Notes: generated by a model not told the origin, from the sequence alone. Shown: positions 44,126 through 54,231, counted from the first letter of the stretch. The stretch: 64,000 nucleotides of DNA from Saturnia japonica (GCA_033032175.1 CM065316.1:4744115-4808114), one strand, 5' to 3'. Numbers and translations are program-made.

Positions 44126-44443
44126 AAGGGGGGAGCGCTTTTCGCCTTCTTCCTCTACCCTTGCTGAACCAAGGGGAGACGAGTCGGGTGGTTCGTCTTC
44201 CCATTGCACTGGTTCAGCCGTCTGGGAGACAGTTGGGGTTGTACCAGACTGTCTCTCTTTAGCGCCGGGGCCCGACTTGGGCCGGCTGCCGGGGCGTACG
44301 CGGCAGATTGCAACCGCATTGTCCGCGGCGTCCCGCTATGGCGGCCGATGGTACACCGTGGAGTTTTAGTGAGTAGGAGTCTCACATAACCACTCGTCCC
44401 CCCGGGCGAGTGTGTACCCATGACGGGTTTCTGCACGAGAAAA
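44126..44443 (+). other. 3' UTR of the inner element
   Basis: Homologous from about 44150 (ACCCTTGCTGAACC) to the outer element's 3' UTR starting at the end of its ORF2 (40242, minus). Identity is highest in the last 100 bases (GGTACACCGTGGAG, GTGAGTAGGAGTCTCACATA). It ends TTTCTGCACGAGAAA before the duplication. The 83-codon frame 44118-44369 is not a gene. Confidence 0.85.
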
Positions 44444-44458
44444 AGGGACACAGTACGG
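44444..44458. repeat. 15-bp target site duplication, right copy
   Basis: AGGGACACAGTACGG, identical to 41790-41804. Confidence 0.93.
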
Positions 44459-44575
44459 CTCCGCAGCCACCGCGACATTAATGCTCCACTCCGCCACTGA
44501 TTGCACAAATAGGTCTTGTGCAGTGGCGGAGTGGTTCAGATTCCCCTGGAGGTAGTTGGTATGGTTGTGCTGCAT
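44459..44575 (-). pseudogene. Outer element ORF2, N-terminus
   Basis: The minus frame from the ATG at 44575 reads LQGNLNHSATAQDLFVQSVA, then EWSINVAVAAEPYCVP. This is the start of the R1-clade endonuclease, with the LQ.N.NH catalytic asparagine and the AEPY glutamate present. The frame runs into the inner element's insertion at PYCVP. The continuation at 41789 downward resumes in another frame about 35 residues later than expected, so a small deletion or shift predated or accompanied the nest. Confidence 0.85.
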
Positions 44576-44591
44576 TACCGAGCCGTACCAA

Positions 44592-45672
44592 CTACCTCCG
44601 ACCTGGGCCTACCGAAACCAGCCCCAGGGGGCCTCCTCTTGGGCGATGGGGGCTTACAGTTCGCCCCCCCTCCCCGATATAATGGTCCGGTGGTTTCCCA
44701 GCGGTGGCGCATACGGCACAGTGCAGCTTAATTGCTGCACACTCTGCCGCCGAATGGCCAGGCCCCCCGCACCTGTAACACAGGGCGCTCCTATCGTCCT
44801 TTGCCTCGCACATCGGGCGAATGTGGCCCAGGCCCATACACCTGAAACACAACCCTAATCATGGCTGGCTCACATCCGGTCTTTTGCGCCACGGTGACCT
44901 TTAACTCTTCCTGGCTCACGGAGTCATCTATGCCGATGATCCGAAGCTCCGCCCATTTGACTGGCCTGGATACCACTGCCACTTCTGCAAGAGCTGCTTG
45001 CAGCTGCATAGTCAGGCCAGCCGCCTTTTTCTCGCCCTCAGAACCGCTGATCTCAATCAGCTTGGCTCCAGTGGCGGTCGTGCGGAGCTTCGGTTCGTCT
45101 ATGCCAAGTTCCCCCAGCCTGACCACCGCACTCGCCTTTAAGACGGCCACGAATAGGACACCCCCCTCGCCACAGCCTCCGGCTGCAACGTAATCATAAC
45201 TGCCGCAGACCGTGGCACGGAGGGTAACTTGGGCTGGGCCTTTTTTGGGTCCGTCTTCTTTTTTGGCGCAGGTACTGCTGGTGCAGCAGGGGCCTTCGTC
45301 TTTTTAGGCCGTCGGACCACCGTGGTCCAGGCCTCTTCTCCAGCCTCAGAGGGGGCCCGTGAAACAGAGGACCCCGGGAGAGCCGCCCACTCCAAATCCA
45401 GTGGAGCTGGAGCCGAAGCTGGCGCAGTCCCTTCCGATCTCGCCCTGGACACCAAAAGGAGCCTTTTTGCTCCCTTCTGCACAGGCCCGTCGCTGGGGAC
45501 TGAGCTAATTGGCTCAGGTCCAGCGGTAGGCCTGGGTCTCTTCTCCGCTCTTTTATCGCCCGCTAATGGTGGGCGAATCACCTTCTTTGACAGAAGCCGT
45601 CCATCCGCCTCCAGGCCGTCAAGGCGAGCGTCCATAGCTTTACCAACGGTGGAGCGGATGGACAGCTCCAAC
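44592..45672 (-). pseudogene. Outer element ORF1, 5'-truncated, frameshifted
   Basis: Three minus-strand frames in series. 45692-45138 contains RPPLAGDK, AWTTVVRRPKKTK and KLPSVPRSAAVMITLQPEA. 45150-44791 contains LGELGIDEPKLRTTATGAKL and RPVKWAELRIIGIDDSVSQE. 44852-44592 contains knuckles CFRCMGLGHIRPMC, CYRCGGPGHSAAEC and CAVCATAGKPPDH. Each block has a counterpart in the inner element's ORF1. One frameshift lies near 45145, just after SYS. About 45 codons are missing before the first knuckle (near 44850). The first half of ORF1, including the SGNLKGTY region, is lost to 5' truncation. Confidence 0.88.
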
Positions 45673-45765
45673 CTAAACCCGACCAGTGCCATTGTACTTA
45701 GACCCCCCTAAATATTGACATTGTCACTCAACAAAAAGTGACAGCAAGAGATGTAGATAATAGTT
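45673..45765 (+). repeat. Interspersed repeat X, right half of the split copy
   Basis: CTAAACCCGACC..GCCATTGTACTTAG, AATATTGACATTGTCACTCAA and GTGACAGCAAGAGAT continue the repeat left at 39935. In the intact copy the same bases follow TGCGATTC directly. The ATG used by the longest outer ORF1 frame (45690-45692) lies in this repeat, outside the element. Confidence 0.8.
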
Positions 45766-46488
45766 ATTGTTATAACATACCGTGTGAAATATAAAGTAAA
45801 TGCTTTACAAAAAGATCCTTTAAAAAAAATTACCAAGTGTCTTTGTGAAGATTTTCGTATAGTCAAACCTTAGTTTGGAAATGAAAGATGAATGAATGAA
45901 ATGAAAAAGATGACACTATCTTTACTTGCTAATAATATAATTCTTACTCTGATTTCCTTATTATTATTTTTTAATACCGTGCAAAATCAATCGATCATTA
46001 GAACTTACCAGAACAAATTTCTTTTAAAATATATTGCTCGTTCAGTGTAATTTCACAGGCCAATTTACAATTCTAACATTCCACCACATGAGTGCGACTT
46101 ATCAAAATCGACCATCTTATCGAAAAATATCGTATTCGTGTATGAGTGATTAGGTTTTGGCGTGTGTGTTTTACTTTTCACGCAATTATTGGGCATTTTT
46201 ATTTGATTACGGAAGCAGTTTGGGTTAACTTTTATGACCTGCGTGACTCTGTGTGTTTGAGTTTAGGAAAGCGGAATGTTTTCTAACGTAACCGGTGACT
46301 TTATTCATTATAAAAGTAAAATATTGTAATTGTAGCGGCATATTGCTTAATCAGGTAGCGCGGTGAGATATGTCCTAAAGTGTGTTTATCCGGTCGGCCG
46401 CGGCCGGTGTCATATTCGTCTCATACTACTAAGCCTAGTCTAAAGAGGTTATCAATTCTGTGCCCGGAAAAAAGCTCAATGTTACATG
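45766..46488. other. Largely unassigned
   Basis: AT-rich background with a small GC-rich word (GGTCGGCCGCGGCCGG) at 46392. Confidence 0.4.
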
Positions 46489-46959
46489 AGCCCACAAGAA
46501 ATATCCGCACTTGGAAAATTGCGCACTTGGATTTAATCGCACATGGGATTAACCTAACATGTATAAATGCACAAAGAAAAAAATGCATTATTTTTCATTA
46601 TGTGAATTTAACTGTGATTGCTACAAGTAGTTTAACGTTTTGAGTATTGCGAATAATTTTTCCCTTAAAATTGGTCAGGTTATTTTTGAACTCATTATCC
46701 TTTTAAAATTCATATACGAGCCTTAGATAGACATAACATCAATATTAAAAAAAAACTCTAAAACTAATGGCTTAAGGTATCAGCCAGCCAGTTCATTAAA
46801 ATATGTTGTTAGATTTCGATGCATTTGGTTTTGTTTAAAATAAATTTGTAATATAGAATTGCGTTTTTTTCTATGTGTGCATTTATATACATGTGAGATT
46901 TTTTTTCGCAATTAAATCCATTTGCGCAATTTTCCACGTGCGGATATTTCTTGTGGGCT
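46489..46959. mobile_element. 471-bp element with ~95-bp terminal inverted repeats
   Basis: AGCCCACAAGAAATATCCGC, ACTTGGAAAATTGCGCACTT, GGATTTAATCGC and ACATGTATAAATGCAC (46489-46583) face their inverse at 46862-46959, where the same words appear with a few changes and a short A-run insertion. The ends AGCCCACAAG / CTTGTGGGCT pair perfectly. The interior is AT-rich and non-coding. The 87-codon frame across the left end is accidental. No target duplication is evident by eye. The long terminal repeats make a hairpin-forming MITE or foldback-type element. Confidence 0.8.
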
Positions 46960-47334
46960 TGGGTATTGCGTAATTACTCACATAACTCTCAGGTTTGGTA
47001 CTCCATATCTATGATGTAACCGCCTAACTTAAATACTGAACAAAGTATTTCTAAATGTTAATTTGTTTTGCAAATTTTACCAAGTTTTTTGCGTACTTAC
47101 TGCATAATGTGTTTGTAGGGCTTCATGTTTCGTAATGAAATTGAGGCGAAGTAAATACACGTGACAAATATTTAACTAACTACGCTTTCACGCAAAGTCA
47201 CTGTTTACACTTCTGTATATTTCACAAGCTGGCAAACGGATCTGTTATGGGCTGAATTAATCTATTCTTTTTTCTTCGGGTCAATCAATCCTTGTTTTGA
47301 CGTTTTGTCGTTAGCGTATGCTATGGTTTTATCA
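46960..47334. other. Nothing recognised
   Basis: Background sequence. Confidence 0.45.
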
Positions 47335-47400
47335 CAATGTTTTTCCTTCACCAAAAGTTCAGGCTCATTGCAGGGAATTGATATCATGCCACTTAGCTAT
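47335..47400 (+). repeat. Short dispersed repeat (GATGTTxTCC type)
   Basis: CACAATGTTTTTCCTTCACC, AAAGTTCAGGCTCATTGCAG. Same type as 9460-9565 and 48540-48600. Confidence 0.5.
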
Positions 47401-48335
47401 CATTGCTTACGTCATTAAATACGTCTATAAATTTTTTTCCATGGTGGGAGGCAATTCATACAACTGATGACATCATAATCGGGGATAGTAATTGTGAATA
47501 TATTTAATGTAAAAGCTAAACATTAAGAAAACTTATTACTATGATGGCCTTTACTCGTCAAAAAGCCAAATATAGAAATCGTATACGTTGAAAGGGCTTT
47601 TCAACAGCAATCCAGATGATGATCCTTATGATGTTTATATCATACTGAAGCGGTGTCAGGAAAGTAAAATAGCGTCCGAGGGGACACGTATTCACGTAAC
47701 ATATACGGCCGTATACATCGGTATTAAAATACACGCCAATTTTTTTGTTCTACCTTTTGATATTTGGGTGCTTGTGTCGAATAATTTAGTTTGAAGCTTT
47801 TATTACAATAATTATATAAAATAGAAAAATAATACAAAAACTCGTACAACTGAACTGATTTCATTCGACATTCACAAACGAAAACAATATACAATATAAT
47901 AACGTAATTGGAATTCCTTGTGTCCTTCACAGTCTTGTCCTAGATATGAGAGTTGGTAAGATGTGATTTTCCATGATACCGCAAACTAAAAGTTACCTTA
48001 TGTTTAATGCATAAAACACAATTTCACCTGAAACGATGATAAGTTTATTAAAATACTGCGGCCGTACAGGTATAGAAGTTGAAATAAAAACGAGCCAGAG
48101 CAGTTACTTTTATGAGGGCGCGAATAAGATGTTTCGGACTCGGTCTAAAGAATGAGAAGGCGCGAGCGGTATGAACGTACACTAAGCTAAAAACAAGCTG
48201 CGTTTTTTTTGTCGACGTTTTTGTTTTGTTCTGCATGGATTGCATTTGAAAAACTGATATGAAATGGTGAAGTGGTTAAAATAACACATAATCCCAGCAG
48301 TGGTATTGGATATTGAGTATAGCGTGTTTGGCAGA
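47401..48335. other. Nothing recognised
   Basis: No supported gene. 48055-48200 is somewhat richer in GC (GCGGCCGTACAGG, GGCGCGAGCGG). Confidence 0.4.
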
Positions 48336-48339
48336 CAGC

Positions 48340-48610
48340 AGATTTTCAACTTATGCCATGGTAGAAGTGTGAAGACGGTGAAGAAGCATTTCAGGCGGGC
48401 ATGACATTTTGACCCTCACCGTTGTTTGTGGATTGTACCGTATTTACCATCAGAAATGTATAGTAATTTTCCCGATAAAGTATAAAAAACTAGCTAAGCT
48501 GAGTAATAGAAATTTCCCTAACATCATAATACTTTGGTTTCTTTATGACGTTATCTTCACTGAAAGTTCAGGCCTATCGTAGGATTCACCCCACGACCAC
48601 ATTAATCATA
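48340..48610 (+). repeat. LINE 3' end fragment and short dispersed repeat
   Basis: 48366-48445: GTGAAGACGGTGAAGAAGC, ATTTCAGGCGGGCATGAC (reads KTVKKHFRRA and stop), ACCGTTGTTTGTGGATTG; same end as 35970-36180. 48540-48600: ATGACGTTATCTTCACTGAAA, GTTCAGGCCTATCGTAGG, same type as 47335. Confidence 0.55.
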
Positions 48611-48939
48611 GTAATCACCATTTCAACTACCTATACTACTTGCAATCGATAAAGTAACTTATTTTGTTATAAATCTCAGTATACCTGATCCACTCAATGT
48701 AGGTATCGACTAGGTTTTTCCTAAATCATCACATACTTTTACAGTTGTTCTTCGATAGGATGTACTTCTTATTGAAGCAGTTTAGCCATACAAACTGTGA
48801 GTGATTTTTATTTATTAATGAATAGGACAGAAGATTTCGTTCTACAAACGATCTGAGAAAGGAAATATAATGTTAATCTCAAGTATCAGAACGTGATGAT
48901 TGAACAAAACGGGGGAAATAACTATACTTTTTTATACAA

Positions 48940-49080
48940 CTAAGGAGGCAAACAAGCTTACGGCTTACCTGACGATAAGCAGCTACCATAGCTTATGGAC
49001 GCTTGTAAAACCAGAAGTATCACTAGCTCGTTGGAACACATCACAAGATTATTTGGCTGCAATCTTTCGTAGGGTCGGGC
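48940..49080 (+). repeat. Dispersed repeat (CCTGATGGTAA type)
   Basis: AACAAGCTTACGGCTTACC, TGACGATAAGCAGCTACCAT, AGCTTATGGACGCTTGTAAA, ACCAGAAGTATCAC, then GGCTGCAATCTTTCGTAGG. The order is that of a very common moth repeat. Other scraps at 30580 and 39395. Confidence 0.6.
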
Positions 49081-49834
49081 TGCTCCAAGTAGAGAGAAAT
49101 CTCTAAAGAAATTTGTCTGTGCCCCTACTCCTCTTTCTTTTAAACAGTAGTAAATGTGACGGCCACGGCAATTGAGACTTACAGAGTTTTCAAAACAGTT
49201 TGTTTTGTTCCAAAACTAAAATGAATACAGCTGCGTTTTTTTAGACACAGTGTAAGTTGCTCATAAGAAAATAATAAAATGCCGTTCTACAGACGTAACA
49301 AGCGTCGTTGGAACAAAGCGCGCGCTCGCTCAAATAATTTGTATCAATTTGTAAAAATGCAGCACCACTCCAAGCCCCATCCGGGGACGCCGTGTAGAGA
49401 TCTGAGTTGTAATTACTGATGACGGATCTTTTAGTCCTTTAAGATTTCGAGAAGACACTCTTAACTTCGAAGGTTTTCGAAGAGGAGTTACTTTAATCAT
49501 TGAAAATATTTTGTTAATGAGCATAGTAAATATTTATTTATACTCCTTGCCAAGCCAGTAGTGGTGGTGTGATTTTGACAGGCGGAATATGGATCGATGT
49601 CCTTAGGTTCGAACTCTTTCATGTATCAACGAATTTTTCGGAATTTGCGTGTATTTTATTACATTATTGGGTGGCGGTGAAGTAACATCGCGAGGAAATC
49701 TGTATTCTTGAGAAACGGTTTTGTAGTACCACTTTAAATGGTAAAAATGATTTCTCGTTGTTTGAAATCGCTAATACATTGTAGGCTGGTGTGGTGGTTA
49801 AATCCCACAGGTAACCCGTTCTTTAAGACTATTC
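49081..49834. other. Nothing recognised
   Basis: Background; ORFs here lack family resemblance. Confidence 0.4.
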
Positions 49835-49960
49835 CGATGAGCTGAAATAGGATAGCTCTGCTGTAAGTTGGTATGGAGTTGGGTATTTTACGAACTCCAG
49901 GTAACGCTGCAGCATCATTTCAGAGTTTTTCTAATATCATTGAAGTAACAGAATACCTAA
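49835..49960 (+). repeat. Dispersed repeat, copy 2 of 2
   Basis: CGATGAGCTGAAATAGGATAG, GCTGTAAGTTGGTATGGAG, TTGGGTAT, GCAGCATCATTTCAG, CATTGAAGTAACAGAATACC: partner of 18285-18420. Confidence 0.5.
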
Positions 49961-50116
49961 TCTTGACTCAAACAGACTTGTAGAAAATGCGCTCATCTTT
50001 TTATAAACTGTAAAAGTGCTGAGAATCTTCAAACGGCTGAACATATTTTCTTGAGTCAGGTTCAGCCGGTGTAAATTCGTTAATCAAGCGGGGTGATAGA
50101 AATCTGTACTCGACTT

Positions 50117-50327
50117 GCGGCCGTATTCAATAACCTAACTAACGGTTGTTTCAGTTACTAAAGATAGACAAATAAACTTTTTGTCCTTAATTTTTTTTCA
50201 TAACCTATCTATGGATAGTTTTTCGTATCTTCATAATATATATCAATATCCTATGGTTTAAATAGATAAGAGGGAAGCCGATATCTCTCTTAAGTTTAAG
50301 ATAGTACTTAATATTGAAAACGGCCGT
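50117..50327 (+). mobile_element. MITE M1, copy 2 of 3
   Basis: Ends GCGGCCGTATTCAATAAC and ATATTGAAAACGGCCGT. Interior TTGTTTCAGTTACTAAAGAT, ATAAGAGGGAAGCC as in copy 1. About 40 bp shorter than copy 1 through a deletion near the right end (the ATCGGGGATAGTA block is missing). Confidence 0.8.
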
Positions 50328-50517
50328 AGGTCGGGACCACCATGCAAATAGTGGTAAGTCTATCACGGTGATTTTTTTTTAATTTGTCTCGTTTTAGGAT
50401 CAACCAATGTATATCCAGCTGCCGAGAGGCTTGCAGGTCGGAATGTTAATGCCGAGTGGGGATGAATTACCGATTTCTCAATAGTCGCCACTGTTTTCGG
50501 ATTTTACTGTAAATAAT

Positions 50518-50860
50518 GTCTTCTTCTTCTTCTTCCTCTTCCTAACTTGGCAACCGGTCCTCTTTAATGAAGACCATTACTGCCATTATCGAATGAATTA
50601 TATTGTCAAGTGTTATGACGACTCAGTAGCCTAACAAGATGGTGGCTCCCTTGTTAGAACTTTCTAGGGAATTTTTGTGGGATCTCGGAATGAATGCTTT
50701 CAGCTTATATTTATAATCCACCTTACTACTTATGCACAAAACCAAACTATATCACGCAAAACGCCACCAATATTACATAATATAGGGTCAAAAACCTAAG
50801 TAAATGAATTAAAAATAACAACCACAACACGTCACTTTAAGATCCCGCCAAAAACTCTGT
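50518..50860 (+). repeat. Dispersed repeat M2, copy 2 of 3
   Basis: CTTCTTCTTCTTCCTCTTCC, TAACTTGGCAACCGGTCCTC, GAAGACCATTACTGCC, CTAACAAGATGGTGGCTCC, CGCCACCAATATTACATAAT, TTTAAGATCCCGCCAAAAA. The best-preserved copy and a good reference for the other two. Confidence 0.7.
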
Positions 50861-51039
50861 AAATAATGTCAGGCATTTTTCCTTAAAACTATAAAAAATA
50901 TCCTGATCTGATGAAGAAATACGTATTTTACCATTTTTATAAAATAAACCCTTAAATATCTATGTGAAAAGTAGTAATTTTTCCAAAGTAAATTTACAGA
51001 TTAGAAGCTAATAAATTAATATACGTCAATGTGAAGTTC
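50861..51039 (+). repeat. Dispersed repeat scrap
   Basis: GAAATACGTATTTTACCAT, then AAATAAACCCTTAAATAT at 50923-50960, as at 11866-11910. Confidence 0.4.
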
Positions 51040-52350
51040 TCACAGCACCTAATTACCGACAACCCCTTCCAACGAAGCATTCCAACTCGTGAATGATATC
51101 CAAGCTCGTTAAGAATTTCGGATTAAAAGAGTTGAAGGAAAAAAAGAGCTCGAGTCTCGGCCGTCGAGGCCGCAAAATTCTTAAACGCAGTCCTTGGAAA
51201 CGGTGATTACTTCATCAAAACACACTTTAAACGTGTTACGTAAATCTAGTACGCTCGCCGCCCGGCCACCCTTTCGAGGTGGATTTTCCCCCACCCCGCC
51301 CCATCGAGAGGAGGGTAAGACGATATGGACGAACGTGAGCGCGTCAAGAAAACCTTGATTGCTTTTTTAATTAGTTTTTTCTTACGTTCCCCCCTTTTAG
51401 CATCTCGTAAGAAATATGCATGTTTTCGTGTGTTTCATAACGAGTATCGATTTTCGGTGAATTTATGGTATTCGGCAATATTAGGGATTATTATCATAAC
51501 AGTAAATAAGTTATGATTGAAAATATAACTCATATTACTATTATGTACACATATTTAAAAACGTGTAATTTATTTTCAAATATTTTTAAAACTAATTTAA
51601 AAATATCCTGAATAATGAATAACATTAGTTACAGTTACGATATAAATATTTATTAATAAAATATTTATAACTCAAATTTAATAAAAAGTTGAACTTAATT
51701 TGCTATTGAGAACACAAACCATTCCTTAAAAACACATCTAAGGAAATTATTACAGGGCGGCTCTGTATAGTTTCCGAATGCTGCTTTTACAGAGAAAAAA
51801 ACAAGAAGTTTAATGTCATCAGCAGCGGTTTTTTTTATTGTAGACGATAACCACCAGGTATTTTCTTCAACCATCAACCGTTCCGTACCTCGTACATAAC
51901 CCAGACTCTTCCCAAATTGAGAAAAAAAAAATCAAACAATAAGTTATATTAAACGGCTGATCAATTAGATTTGACAAAAAAAAAACGTAAGTACACTACT
52001 CAACAATCGATAATTTAAATATCAAGTACCCGTCCGACACCTTCATTTTAAATCTAAACGTGTAGGACGCTGTCGAAGCTGTCAAATTATAAATTTGCTT
52101 ATTTTTAATTAAAGCGAAAACCCCCTTCAAAGTTATTTGATACGGCTATAATTGAATATGATCCGTTCCCTCCGTCAGAAGTGAAAAATCAAGAGAGTAA
52201 AAACGTCCTGGAATGTCCATTAGTTGTTCATAATGCCCTCGCCATAATGAGGGGAGAGTGGGCTAAATCTGAACATTGGTGATACCAAGGCATTCCGTCA
52301 CGTACTGGCCACGGAGACAAATTAAGGAATGCTTGATTTTTAAAAATATT
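51040..52350. other. Mostly unique-looking DNA, possible conserved non-coding elements
   Basis: Two patches stand out: 51050-51345 (GAGCTCGAGTCTCGG, GTACGCTCGCCGCCCGGCC, CCCCCACCCCGCCCC) and 52020-52315 (GTAGGACGCTGTCGAAGC, CCGTTCCCTCCGTCAG, CATAATGCCCTCGCC). Neither has a visible partner in the window or terminal repeats. Frames of 60-63 codons in it resemble nothing known. Inference: host regulatory DNA is possible. Confidence 0.3.
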
Positions 52351-52669
52351 TCAATTCGAATTAGGATTTTTTTCGAAATATGAAATGACCGTTAAATATG
52401 TATCTACTAATTGCGTTTTTCAACAATATAATTTTTTTTTTTTTCTTTTTTATTTTTCCTTGTTCCTATTTCCAACAAAGGTTTTAGTTTCTAGAATTTT
52501 CTTCAAGATCATTCTAGGCTACTCGAGCAACAAATTTTTGTATTTTTCTAGAATCTCTAGAGTTATATTTTACAACGGAATTTATGTACTCTTTTAATGA
52601 TATTTAAAATGTTTACAAGTTTTTCCTAAACATTTGTTAGAACTATTTTATACATTTTTTATTATAGTA

Positions 52670-52835
52670 AGTAGCACGGCAAATTGACGGTACTGCCCCT
52701 GGTGGGAAGCCCAGTACAATCCAAATACAACGGCGACCACAGAAAGATCGTAAACAATCGACAGTCGCTGCTTTTTTTTAACAGGATATGTACAGGCTGA
52801 TTCCGTGATTCCGAAACGCGACATATCTACAAATA
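52670..52835 (+). repeat. Dispersed repeat family F1
   Basis: GTAGCACGGCAAATTGACGG, TACTGCCCCTGGTGGGAAGC, GGCGACCACAGAAAGATCG, AACAGGATATGTACAGGC, TTCCGAAACGCGACA. The left end is fuller than in most copies. Confidence 0.65.
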
Positions 52836-52984
52836 CAACTACATTTAATAATAATCCTATATCGTAAATTAGGAATCGCAGTTACTAGCACACAGTAACT
52901 ATTGATTGCGAATGCTAATCCAATATATGTACATATAGATAAAATATTAAAGACAATATCAGGGCAACCGAGATGGGCACGGTG

Positions 52985-53125
52985 TCTTGCAAAAAAAGCA
53001 CCTATCTAGGTAAACCTAGAATGTAAAAAATGATCTAAATAGAAATTTCACCCATATCGTTGGAGCTGTCTCCGAGAAACCAATTACATAATATATAAAT
53101 ATAGGTAAAATAATTGCTCAATTAC
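52985..53125 (+). repeat. Dispersed repeat, copy 2 of 2
   Basis: CTATCTAGGTAAACCTAGAA, TATCGTTGGAG, CTCCGAGAAACCAATTACAT. Partner of 5295-5425. Confidence 0.55.
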
Positions 53126-53794
53126 ATAATACCTCTGCTCCCGCGAATGGCATATTTATGCGAATTTCACGTACTTTTTTGTTATGTAAGGGAGTTAAAT
53201 GGTTAATATTTATAATATACACTCAATTGTCAGTTTGAAGTTATAATTATTAATTGATGATTTGTATTTTATTTTCATACTAGGCGTGTCGGAATAAAAT
53301 TTCCCACAGGCAAAATATCGGGAACCATTCGACTTTTCTCAAATGTGAAAATAACAAATAGATGTGTAAATTGTTTTAAGCCCTTGGAATGATTTTTCAG
53401 CAAATATTTTAGTGATCACCTATTTTATGTGTGTGATCGGTTAAAGTTTTACGTTCTCTTTCATTTCAGTCAATCTTAACAATAATTAAATGATAGAAAA
53501 CGCTTGCGGCATTGTTAGCGTTGATTATATTATCAAATTTAATAAGAAAAAAAAACCGATAGCGCTCAGTGATAATATAGCTTCCTATTTTTAATTTTTA
53601 GAATTGATTCAATAGTTCCAAAGATTACTCACACACACACTCATAAAATTTACCTCTTTACAATTTTGTAGTACCTTCTAGTAATATAGAAGAATATTTT
53701 GTGGCTTCAAAAGTATTTGATGGGTATAAAGTAACAGTTAAGATAAACTATTGTATTTATCTACAGTTTCAAATTATGAGCGTTTGAATTTATA
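53126..53794. other. Nothing recognised
   Basis: AT-rich background; a short (AC)n run at 53628-53640. Confidence 0.45.
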
Positions 53795-54231
53795 CTAATC
53801 TATATTAATAAATTTGTATCTATGTCTGTACATGTAATATTTTTTCAATTTTCCAAATAGACATAGGTACTGATCATGAATATACCCTCTTTTTTTGTCC
53901 GGATTTAACTCAAAAATGGCTAGACCGATTCTTATGAAATTTTGTACACTGGGAAGTTTATGCCATTGGTCAATTCATAGTTTAAGAATTTTCAATAATA
54001 CTTTTAGAAATACTGAGTTTTTTTTTCCATATAACCGATTTTGATGAAATTTTGTACGCGGAAAGTATAAGATAATCTATATATAATAGTTTTATTATTA
54101 TACATTTTATGAGGAAGGTTATATGGTGTATAATTTAATTTAAGTTAAAGTAAAGGAATCTGGGTAATTGAAGGTAAGTACGAGAGTGAGAACGATAGGT
54201 TAGACGGGAGAAACCGTGGAGCAAAGCTAGT
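53795..54231 (+). repeat. Helitron-like dispersed repeat
   Basis: Head ACTAATCTATATTAATAAA, then TCCGGATTTAACTCAAAAAT, GGCTAGACCGATTC, and a second GATGAAATTTTGTACGCGG. Tail GGAGAAACCGTGGAGCAAAGC ending CTAGTG at 54231. The head agrees with 1565 and 34650 and the tail with 59040, so head and tail of the family can be linked in one copy. Confidence 0.6.

Larger units (their letters stand above)
41805..44443 (+). mobile_element. Inner R1-clade element, ORF1-only, nested
   Basis: A 2.64-kb plus-strand element lies between two identical 15-base duplications. Parts in order: leader 41805-42118, ORF1 42119-44125 with one internal stop, 3' UTR about 44126-44440, and a 3-4 base A tail. ORF2 is absent: the 3' UTR homologous to the outer element's begins within about 30 bases of the ORF1 stop. 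Insertion is antiparallel to the host element, at the start of its endonuclease domain. It would depend on an R1-clade ORF2 supplied by another copy. Confidence 0.9.
39936..45672 (-). mobile_element. Outer R1-clade non-LTR retrotransposon, interrupted and decayed
   Basis: Minus-strand element: T20 at 39936-39955 is its poly(A) tail. It reads upstream through 3' UTR, an ORF2 that is deleted in the RT region, and a 5'-truncated ORF1 ending at about 45672. The order ORF1 with CCHC knuckles, then ORF2 with an apurinic-type endonuclease, RT and a C-terminal zinc motif is the R1-clade plan. A second element (41805-44443) sits inside its ORF2. Removing that leaves about 3.1 kb. It inserted into repeat X without an obvious target duplication, at most a few bases (ATCC/AACC). 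Confidence 0.88.

Noticed and set aside
43757..44209. Minus-strand 150-codon frame
   Set aside because: Antisense to the zinc-knuckle region of ORF1; its cysteine and histidine pattern is not a domain.
39936..44443. One element with a 5' inversion from twin priming
   Set aside because: Both halves have their own 3' UTR, and the inner unit has its own duplication; two insertions explain the layout better.
45229..45711. Plus-strand 160-codon frame
   Set aside because: Antisense to the outer ORF1.
52385..52597. 70-codon frame with a hydrophobic, phenylalanine-rich translation
   Set aside because: Arises from poly(T)-rich DNA; no start context or family match.
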